Shown: piece after piece, positions 1-8,000 of the stretch
Layout: each line of letters begins with the position of its first letter
Position numbering within the stretch: the stretch's first letter is position 1
Assembly: GCA_028565635.1 (NCBI GenBank)
Contig: JAOXYB010018994.1
Coordinates: forward strand, 1 to 11,682
Reading direction: 5' to 3'
Origin: Phoronis ovalis
Taxonomy: Eukaryota; Phoronida; Phoronidae
Length of the DNA stretch: 11,682 nt
Position numbers and translations under genes: made by a program
The notes under the pieces: model-generated
What the model was told of the DNA's origin: nothing
Seen by the model: the letters and a program-made list of their open reading frames with translations, nothing else
Database searches by the model: none

Positions 1-82
1 ATTCTACATGTAATAGTTTTGAAGATATTTGGTGGAAAGAGTGACAGACGGACACTCGAGATTTAGTAGTATAGATACATAC

Positions 83-249
83 CTATACTGTTACAAATGG
101 AATTTCCATTTATGTTTTGTGGAGTAGACAGGTCATTTAAAGACAGCTGTAGACTAGCTGTATCATAGCTGTCTTCTCCATAATTTGAAGATTCCCTATT
201 GCTCCGACTCGGAATAAATACTTTTGTGACCATCAACTGAGGTGGAGCT
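83..249 (-). CDS. FNIP: FNIP coding exon 5
   Basis: From a TTTTAG acceptor to a GTATGT donor. The split Arg128 is followed by [16 protein letters not shown], matching the PPQLM-x-x-KVF block of FNIPs. The exon then passes into a Ser/Asn-rich stretch (residues 140-183), which fits the start of the long disordered, phosphoregulated loop of FNIP proteins. It ends in phase 1. The next exon is beyond the left edge; the remaining 82 bp hold the start of that intron. Confidence 0.93.
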
Positions 250-3200
250 CTAAAACAAAGACACAATTTACAATCGGCATTTAAAAGATCTATTTGGAAG
301 CAAAAAAATAAGAGAACGAATAATATTTAATACCAGTAATGTGTAAAACCACATCGGTGTGAACTACTGGGCTACACTTTATTTTAATAATTTCTTTAAA
401 AATATTAATTTTTAGAATTTTAATTTTAAGATATTACTAATTGACACAATTAGAATTTATCAGAATACCACACAACTGTTTTAATATATTTGTACTGGAT
501 TATATTTTTTCATATTTCTAACCATTAAACAGGCTGTTTCGACATACCTTAGTGAGTGCACCTTCAGTGTAGAGCCTTGGTACGTCATGGCAACTGAACC
601 AAACACCATCTCTCCTAATAGCTTAGTATCTGAACTTGGCCGTAAAAACTGAAATGGAAAATATAAATAGTACTTCATGAGTCTTCTAGATTTTGAAAGA
701 GATAAGGTCAGACAACAACAGAAAATAAATTTGAAGGTGTATTTCTATGGGTTGAGAAAGGTATACGGACTGTATTGGAAGTTTTGCCCAGTAAGCAAAA
801 TTTTATGTTGCGGAATTACTTTAGTTCAAGTTAATACACATACATATATTATTACTATCATAGAAATTACAAGATAAAATTTAGCAAAAATAATGAGAAT
901 ATGTTGGTGCTCTCCACTAGACTGTTATCCATCTCACAGACTCATTTTTCAATTGCACAAAGTTTAACAATGTCAATTAGTGGGTATACTTTGTGATTTC
1001 TTTAGCAATATAACTGCTGATCCCTATATCAGACTAATCTTTATCACATGTAACCGCACCTGGAAGCTCTGTCATGAGATTCATATTTAGATAAGAGTGA
1101 GCTAGATAACAGGAACCCCACAAAGCATCATTAACAGGCATAAACAGAACAAAATGCTTAGTTATGACTGCAAGTGAGGTCATACACCACTAAAACTTTT
1201 ATAAATATGCACAATGGGAAACCCCCAAAATAACATGTGCTTAAGCACAATCAGTAACCACATTTTTAAATGCCACATAAATATATGTATGTGTACTCCA
1301 GTGTAAATTATTTCAAATCCTGTGGTTTAAATGCTCATCTGATCAAGAATTGAGATATTTTAAAATATAGTTCCCACAGAGATTTTATAATGCATGTATA
1401 TAAACAAAAAAAGAGATAAATGAGGTGAAGTCCAAAATATGTTATTTACCTAAATTGGCATTGATTCAATGATTTTTAAAGTTAACCTAGTCAGCTGACT
1501 ATCAAACAGAGACGGTCAGCTGTTCATATGTTTTCTTACAGGACTGCATATCACTAGGTTATCAGGTCACTCCTGGGACACTAGATTTGAAGTAAAAACT
1601 ATAGAATATTGTTTTGGCTGATCAGGCCAAATAAAATGCCTAATATATGCAAATTTACACAGGTGGTTCTGGCTTCCTTGCAATGCACTAAGATATTGAA
1701 ATGCCTGCAGACATCTGTCTTAAGGATGAATTAATATCGACTGAAGCAACTTAAATGACTAGAATGATACATAAAAATCAATAAAACTAATTTTTTATCA
1801 AGTTTGTAGAAGGAAGCCAATGCACATAGAATAAAAGTACTGTAACTTCTGCATCACTTGATAGGCTTGCTTCATACAAGACACCTTGGTAAGAAACACA
1901 ATACAATGGACTTAGCTTCATTCAGCAATGATGTCATAAATCATACCTTCAAATATTACATCACCTAGTTTTATAAGAAGATTAATAATATTGATACACG
2001 TTGACAAAGGAACATTGGGGAACTTTTCAACTAAGTTCTTCCTTTTTTTGATCATGTGAATAGTCATTGTCTGCAGTGTAGCTGTATTTCTGGAGTTACC
2101 TGATATTTTGGTAAATTGTCAATCCCAATTTTTTCTTCAGTTTTCCACAGCTTACATTTCTTTGGCGAATCATCCTACAAAATCCAATGAAAATGAATAA
2201 TACTATGGAACACTAAATAGACACATTTCTTTCTTACAAACAATACAAGCAGTATATAACGTTTTATTATAGAAGTTGTCTAAATATTGGGCAAAAATGA
2301 TCAAACATTTTTTTTTAAATAAATGTAGTGGAAAAGAAAATACGGAATACAAAACAACAGCAACAAACAAAAAAAGAAATGATCCAACAAACAAAAAACA
2401 TGTCAACAATGCCAACATACCTTAATTTCCTCCACCCTTTTTATCGCTTTAGAATCAAAAATTAACTTTCTTCCTTTAATGTCATGATCTTGAAATATAA
2501 CCATGCGTATTTGACTAGCTTCAAACATTCTAGGTTGCCATCTGAAATGCACAATGGATCAATTACATATTTTCTTTGGGAATGTCCGGCAAATTCCATT
2601 AATTTTACTAAAACATTATCCCTAAAGTCAACAGTTGTTCTTTATCTATCATATTTTTGTCTCTATATAAAGTCACTGAAAGATGAGGTAATGTTTGTTA
2701 TCTGTAATCAGAAAACTAAGTAAAAGATAACTGTTTCTTCTAACAAATTCTCGAACAGTATTGTCTGTTTGCATAAAAACTTAGAAAGTAATGAGAAAGT
2801 ATAAAACCTTAAATTCTGCAAAATGAAAAAAATTATTTGCTCCAAAACTTCCTGTTTCTCTTCATGCATTTTATTTCACATAAATGTTTAAAACAGTTAA
2901 CTGATAGCTAAATATCTAACTTTAAATCACTCATCGTTTCCACTTGTTTCTCCTTCCCCAAAATGAACAATTTCATATTGCAATTTATTTAATAAATTGG
3001 ATTACGCAGTTTGTTTTATCGAAATGTTTAGGTATCACTATGATCATTCAACACTAAGCTGACACATTATCATCACAAGATTAGTCACATGCTACGTAAT
3101 TGACAGTGCAGCAGTTCGAGCTCATTCAATGAATTCGCAAGCTGCGGGTTCATTGACTGTGTTTTAGTTATTTATCAACGATTATAATTTTATTGGAAGC

Positions 3201-3708
3201 TCATCTATCATCTATAAACATACGGGAAGCATTTATAAACCAATCGTGTCTGGATGGAACTTGGCATCGATCCAACGTGTTACTTCCAGACTTCTGACAA
3301 ACTGGAAATTCAAACTGGGGAATTTTTCATCTAAAAATACCAGGCCGGTTTTTCAGTAGCGGTAAAATCAGCTGATTCTATTTCTCTATAACAAAAACGG
3401 TAATTTTGCATTGACTGCTGAAATTCGCCTGCATAAAAACTATATAAATTTCATTCACACACATTTCCCGCCCCAAAAGTATTCAGGTTACTCACGAGAC
3501 TTGGGCTATTTTTACGTTGTCTAGACTTCAAACATGTATTATCACTACACAGTTAATGTGGATAAAATATTTTACTTTTTCAAACACCATACCCAGATAG
3601 TACTAAAATACGTTCTACTTACCCATCTTTTTGGTCTATATTGATTAATTTACAGTCTCTATTTCGATTATTTTTTCCTCCTTTGAACAACCTGGCAAAA
3701 ACCGCCAT
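83..3708 (-). CDS. FNIP: Folliculin-interacting protein (FNIP1/2 orthologue), 5' part, five exons, 3' end outside window
   Basis: Joining 3708..3623, 2541..2421, 2174..2100, 648..548 and 249..83 gives one open frame of 183 codons plus one base, with GT-AG introns and matching phases (2, 0, 0, 2, then 1 out). Recognition rests on FNIP N-terminal hallmarks: [13 protein letters not shown] followed by GRKLIFDS (about residues 35-60), [20 protein letters not shown] (104-123) and the junction-spanning [12 protein letters not shown] (128-139). Vertebrate FNIPs have very similar strings in the same order. This part corresponds to the start of the N-terminal longin-type region; the middle and the C-terminal DENN part must lie to the left. 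Known role of the family: FNIP binds folliculin, and the complex is a lysosomal GAP for RagC/D that shapes mTORC1 and TFEB/TFE3 signalling; FNIPs also act as Hsp90 co-chaperones. The family call is firm; I cannot tell FNIP1 from FNIP2, and most invertebrates have one gene. Confidence 0.93.
548..648 (-). CDS. FNIP: FNIP coding exon 4 ([12 protein letters not shown] block)
   Basis: From a TTTCAG acceptor to an AG/GTATGT donor, encoding residues 95-127 plus two bases of Arg128. It contains [20 protein letters not shown], the most recognisable FNIP motif; vertebrate FNIP1 has nearly the same string ([20 protein letters not shown]). The exon anchors the family call for the gene. Confidence 0.95.
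649..2099 (-). other. FNIP intron 3 (1451 bp)
   Basis: AT-rich intron with GT-AG ends. I found no convincing coding segment, structured RNA or transposon terminal repeats. Short open stretches on the plus strand (for example 677-877) have no recognisable protein character. A 14-bp perfect palindrome centred on CAGCTG lies at 1488-1501. Confidence 0.7.
2100..2174 (-). CDS. FNIP: FNIP coding exon 3
   Basis: A 75-bp exon in phase 0 at both ends, from a TTGTAG acceptor to a CAG/GTAACT donor, encoding residues 70-94 ([10 protein letters not shown]... ending LPKYQ). It is Lys-rich and poorly conserved, matching the variable linker before the LGEMxFGS block in FNIP proteins. Being 25 codons and symmetric it could be skipped without a frameshift. 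The identification depends on splice sites, open frame and position rather than on strong similarity. Confidence 0.8.
2421..2541 (-). CDS. FNIP: FNIP coding exon 2
   Basis: Bounded by a TTTCAG acceptor and a GTATGT donor. It encodes residues 30-69, with [18 protein letters not shown] and GRKLIFDS, the first strongly conserved FNIP block (vertebrates have F-D-P-SQIR and GRNVLFDS at the equivalent place). The intron to exon 3 is 246 bp; a minus-strand open stretch that runs into this intron is readthrough and not coding. Confidence 0.93.
2542..3622 (-). other. FNIP intron 1 (1081 bp)
   Basis: First intron of FNIP, from a consensus GTAAGT donor to a TTTCAG acceptor. No coding content is visible. 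Near its 5' end, at 3464-3474, is TTTCCCGCCCC, which contains an E2F-like TTTCCCGC and a GC-box-like stretch. First introns often hold regulatory elements, but this is only a motif match. Confidence 0.7.
3623..3708 (-). CDS. FNIP: FNIP coding exon 1 (start codon)
   Basis: Starts at the ATG at 3708-3706 in a good Kozak setting (A at -3, G at +4). It encodes a basic stretch beginning [12 protein letters not shown] and ends in GAT GG before a consensus GTAAGT donor. Vertebrate FNIPs also open with a short hydrophobic/basic segment around an LF pair. The phase-2 end joins exon 2 to form Gly29. I see no in-frame stop just upstream, so a slightly longer 5' start is not strictly excluded, but the ATG lies close to the promoter motifs. 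Confidence 0.88.
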
Positions 3709-3729
3709 GATTGTTGTCAATTTGTGAGA

Positions 3730-3741
3730 GTCACATGACGT
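3730..3741. promoter_or_regulatory. M-box/CLEAR-like E-box overlapping a CRE half-site
   Basis: GTCACATGAC at 3730-3739 differs by one base from the CLEAR palindrome GTCACGTGAC and contains the MITF/TFE-type M-box core (TCATGTG on the minus strand). It overlaps TGACGT (3736-3741), a CRE/ATF half-site. It lies 22 bp upstream of the FNIP ATG, so it is in the core promoter or the 5' UTR depending on the start of transcription. Binding is inferred from sequence only. Confidence 0.45.
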
Positions 3742-3784
3742 TGAACTCGAGGTGAAGGAAGTTCTTGACCCCAACGTACGTTTT

Positions 3785-3824
3785 GATTGGTCGAGCTTCT
3801 ATCATCTTTAATACTGATTGGCTA
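3785..3824 (-). promoter_or_regulatory. Paired CCAAT boxes upstream of FNIP
   Basis: On the minus strand GACCAATCA and AGCCAATCA, both fitting the NF-Y consensus RRCCAATSR, sit with their cores at 3790-3786 and 3821-3817. They are about 80 and 110 bp upstream of the FNIP ATG and 31 bp apart (about three helical turns), a spacing typical of NF-Y pairs. No TATA box is seen at a suitable distance on the minus strand, so a TATA-less promoter is likely. Confidence 0.6.
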
Positions 3825-4267
3825 TTGATATGTATCATCAGCAGGTCGCATGACTATGTTCTAGCTTAGTAGTAAATTTACTATACATGGTGTGGGCGAG
3901 GAAGCCTAGTCATATGATAACTCTGAAATAGGCCAGGTGTGAATAAATGCTGGTTCATATTTGCATTCTTGCGTTTATTTCCCGTAGTTTTTTAATATTA
4001 AACGCAGTGGCACTATAAAATATGGCAATAATTGAATTTTAATTCAATTCTCGTTTGCAGCATTTACTTCAGTTTAGTGTTCGTATTTATAGCTTGTATG
4101 GACATAGAATGCTAAAATATACCTCATGAAAAAAAATCAGTCGAGAAAAAATTTTAAGATTTAGATTTAAGGAAAATAAAGAAGATGTAGAAGAGCTTTA
4201 TACATCCTAGTTTTGAAGGTTTGTGTTGATCACCATGGTTATGTAACATTTTAAAAACTTTTTCCTG

Positions 4268-4301
4268 TTTATTCCAATTATTAAATCAGTATTGTTTTAT
4301 T
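4268..4301 (-). terminator. Candidate poly(A) signals of the annexin gene
   Basis: Two AATAAA hexamers on the minus strand, at 4301-4296 and 4273-4268, follow the annexin stop codon by about 650-680 bp and are the first canonical ones after it. Weaker ATTAAA variants occur earlier at 4575-4570 and 4403-4398. In such AT-rich DNA hexamers arise by chance, so the real cleavage site needs transcript data. Confidence 0.4.
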
Positions 4302-4792
4302 AATTAAGTTAATTAGTATAATGTGAGATATCACATAAATTTTTATATTTAAAAAATATTTGAATTAAATATAATATTGCAAAATAATAAAAGAATATTT
4401 TAATATAATAATGGAAATCACCATATAATTTTCTATACAGTTTACATTCCCTGTTATGATAACTAATGAATTGTGTACATATATTGTATCACATTCAAAA
4501 AGTTTTAACAATGCCAGAACACCACAACCAAGCCACACTATAGTTATTGCATATTTTGAAAAATTATTTTTTAATATATAATTGTAAAAGTGTATCAAAG
4601 CTCATATAGGAATTCACAAAATTCATATTGAATCGCATAGGCTATGCCGTGAAAGTGTAAAATATAGTCACTTGCTGTAAATATATAAAATTGTAAATTG
4701 CCATTTGTGCACTGTAACCAGAATAAGAAGGTGATATGAAACTTTCAGAAGTCTTCACTGGCTGAATGAGCAACTTTAGAGTACTGACTTCG

Positions 4793-4806
4793 CCACAAGG
4801 TGGCAC
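4793..4806 (+). promoter_or_regulatory. CTCF-like motif
   Basis: CCACAAGGTGGCAC matches the CTCF core (roughly CCASYAGRKGGCRS) at all but one position. It lies in the annexin 3' UTR or just beyond it, between the annexin coding region and the FNIP promoter. The core is also a small hairpin (GCCAC-AAG-GTGGC). One motif hit in over 11 kb can be chance. Confidence 0.3.
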
Positions 4807-4943
4807 TAGCAATCACACATTTTAAGCATGCTATAGGTAGACGTTGACACAGAAAAACTATTTCATTTCAAATGCATAATATTGCATCAAGTCCTATCAG
4901 ATTTGAAGAGCAGCCATGCACTGTAAATGGAATTTTATACAAT

Positions 4944-5069
4944 TTAATTTCTCCCCACAATACCAATCAAAATTCTTTTGTAATCACCACTAGTGTCACC
5001 TTCGATAAACTTTGACAATGTTTTCTGGTATTTCTGCAGGAAAACTTTCTTGATGTTCACCATGTCAAT
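4944..5069 (-). CDS. ANXA7: Annexin exon L (C-terminus and stop)
   Basis: From a TTGCAG acceptor: [20 protein letters not shown], then [20 protein letters not shown] with a final Asn and TAA at 4946-4944. Asp571 in GDTSGD completes the repeat 4 calcium site. The ending (IVG plus one or two residues) is where ANXA7-type proteins stop, so the 3' end of the coding region is complete. Confidence 0.97.
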   Translation of the reverse strand: MDMVNIKKVFLQKYQKTLSKFIEGDTSGDYKRILIGIVGRN

Positions 5070-8000
5070 CTGCAAAGTAATAACACAACATTTGGTAAAA
5101 ATTAGTAAACACATTTTATTTTATACAAGTATAATCCTGACTAATGGTAGAGAATATTTCTTTAGTTTCACAAAGCGAGTAACTAGGTCAAAAACAGCAT
5201 CTCATAACTTACTATAAATTTCTCAGTTAACTACAGTGGAGCAATCAACTATTAAAAACGGATGATACAATGACTCACCACAATTTTAGTTGGATAAGAG
5301 ACATAACTTTGATTTTAGAAACTTGCTTTAAATGTGTCTGTGAATTAAATATTAAACTAGTTCATGGTCTGCTAATTTAAGGTGGTTTCAGTAGCAAAAT
5401 TTTTAATATGGCATGTAACAAATAGCAAATATTTTGTGATGGTAATCATAAACTTTACCTCTGATCTTGAAACTACAATTCGAATCAGCATTGAATCATC
5501 AGTACCAGCACCCTTCATTGATCTGTATAACTTGTCAGCAAAATACTCAGGACGACTGCGTGCACTCATAACTGAAAAATATTCCTCCTGATGAGCAAAG
5601 ATGATATTATATCAAAATCTAAGTTTATTCTGAAATGGACAGGTATGGGAAATGAGAAAAAATGAAATACAAGTTTGAATTAACTCACCAAGAGCTTTAA
5701 ATCCTTCTTTCAAATCCCCAGACATTTCACGGTCAATAGAGTTCAAAATATCACGCTGTGCAACCTACAGAAACAGAAAGTAGTATAACCATACGTTCTT
5801 AACATCAATAAAATCACTACAACAATGATAGATTTTTAAAGAGGAAATGAGACAAACAAACTAATCTGCAGTAAATGTACAATCCACATTTATTTCAGTA
5901 AAATCAAGTAACAGAAGTCATCAGGAACTAATGAGCATATTTATATAAATAGAGTCTTCTCATGCATGGCTGTTCCAGTCTCCCCTCCCCCCTAATACTA
6001 CATGTTCAAACCAAGCATACATTGAATAGGAATTATAACAAACTTATCAAAATTAAAATAATTGTTAGGTTTAGAATTTTTTCCTGTTGATATGATATAT
6101 AATATAGTATAATACATGTACTCAAAAGGTTCTTTTTCTAAATAAAAATTTTCTGATTTTTTAAAGTCAGATAACCTTTATTTGTAATGTAATTGATTGG
6201 TAGTTTGCACCTGTATAAAACAGGAAGTAGAGGGTAAATCAACTGATGGAATAGCCGTGAGAAGACTCTATACTTCCTTGTGGAAGCATAAAACCTAGCA
6301 CTAATTATCCCTTTTTGGGCAGTAACAGCAAATACTGTTTTGTGACTTTTTAAAGAAATGTTTGCCAGGTACCATGGCACCTGGTTTGTTACCATGGAAA
6401 TAAAGTGCACATTCTCACTTCTAAATAAATTTCACTTTCAATACACATAAAACAGCCAAATATTCCTACATGACTCAAACTGCAATCTCACATCAAGGAG
6501 CAGGTCACTCGAAAAGTGGATTAAAACATGGTGACTGTTAAAAATAGGAACAAACTATCATACCTTCGTATATTCTTCAAATGTGGCTCTTAGTTGATAG
6601 AAATGTCTAATTGCCATAATTTTAAGAAAAGTTGACTCATCAGTTCCCCATTTCTTTTCGCCCGCTTGGTACAATTCTCCAGCATCTTTTATTGCTAGAT
6701 TTCTGTCAGTTATCGATTCTGGACCTTGTTGAAAAACTTGCTGCCACTGCTGTTCTGTAAGCTCCGCACGGTTACCCTACAGTGAAAATAATCAAGATAT
6801 TACAGTCGGCACAGAAATAATTAAGTACCTGGCTTGAATTTAATTGCTAACTACATTTGAGCTAGATTAATATCATAATGAATACTATCCCCTGCTGACT
6901 AACAATTTTCAATCACAAAAATGCCTTAACACATTGCGAGCAGTAATTGCCTGGGCAATAATTTGCATGATCATAACATTTACTAATCAATGCACCCAGT
7001 GCTGCATTATGTTGTAAATACTGATCGCTTTTTCAGCTAATTTCCCAGTAGCCAGAAGAGCACTGACATTAAACATAAATTAATCACTCTAAGATAATAC
7101 TGATACAGAGACAAAATTGAGTTTTAAATTTCACCAGGATTGAAACTTCATTTTCCTATACCTCTTACCTGGCTACAGGAAATTAAAAGCCTCTTGAAGT
7201 GGCCACTGGTATCACCAATGATATCCTTTTCTAAGTCACGTCTAAAATCTACAATATAATAAGAACATTATACCTCTTATATCACACAATCATATAAATT
7301 GTATAAATATATAATAAAAGAATTATTTAGATGTACACTGTAAGTTATCTGCTACTACAATAAAGCACAAAATCATTTTATTCAAGCACAATGAGGGGTT
7401 CTAAGAAATGTCAACAGGTGGCAGCAGAGATCACAGAGTCTGTTACATATACTGCAATCCTGGACAGAGCATGTGAAACTATATTGTCTTGAAATGAAAC
7501 CACAGTGGTAACTAGGGACATTTACTGAACAAAAAAAAACCCACATAAGACAATATACTTGAGTTTTACACATACGTTCTTTATAGCATTTCGTAATTTC
7601 TTTAATTTCTGCATTAGTTCTAGTACACAATATTTCGATCAGTACAGATTCCTTGGTGCCAAGTCCTTCCATAGCATTGTGCAAAGTCCAAGCATCATAG
7701 TAGGTTGTAGCCACAAACAATGACATGATTGTTTCGCGGAAATCACCACTCAATTCAGATTCAAGATCTTTTATGAGATCCTGAAAATGAAATTTTATTC
7801 GTTTAGATATTAGAATTTTTGTAAAATTCTATATAGGAAGTCATTAACAGTACTATTAATTAGAATTTCATACAAAACAAACCAGAATTTTTTTATAGGA
7901 AGTATAATAATTGAGCAATATAACACTTTTATGCAAATGAATGAGCTTGGTTGTCCATTGTCTTGGGACAATTAGTCTTTGAGTCTGACACATCTAACTA

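Larger units (their letters stand above)
3709..4943. other. Intergenic region: annexin 3' UTR and FNIP promoter
   Basis: 1235 bp separate the FNIP start codon from the annexin stop codon, both genes on the minus strand. The right part should be annexin 3' UTR, down to about 4260 if the AATAAA signals are used. The left part (about 3709-3900) is less AT-rich and holds the CCAAT, E-box and CRE-like motifs. The stretch between about 4020 and 4260 shows nothing recognisable. An open stretch at 4365-4598 on the minus strand is low-complexity and AT-driven. Confidence 0.75.

Noticed and set aside
1552-1561. Inverted match TAACCTAGT (1483-1491) with ACTAGGTTA (near 1552) as a possible MITE stem
   Set aside because: Only 9 bp pair, without target-site duplication or a continuing stem; within chance for a 1.4-kb intron.
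2203-2418. Hydrophobic 71-codon minus-strand open stretch next to FNIP exon 2
   Set aside because: It is the intron read through past the donor of exon 2; the bases are A/T-rich runs translated as Phe/Leu/Val.
3845-3918. Further E-box-like strings GTCGCATGAC (3845) and GTCATATGAT (3909) upstream of FNIP
   Set aside because: The first lacks a CANNTG core and the second has a CATATG core not typical of MiT/TFE; too degenerate to list as sites beside the 3730 motif.
4014-4020. TATAAAA on the plus strand in the intergenic region
   Set aside because: No plus-strand gene follows; in AT-rich DNA this heptamer is expected by chance.
5382-5591. Plus-strand open stretch over annexin exon K
   Set aside because: Antisense shadow of the conserved annexin coding sequence.
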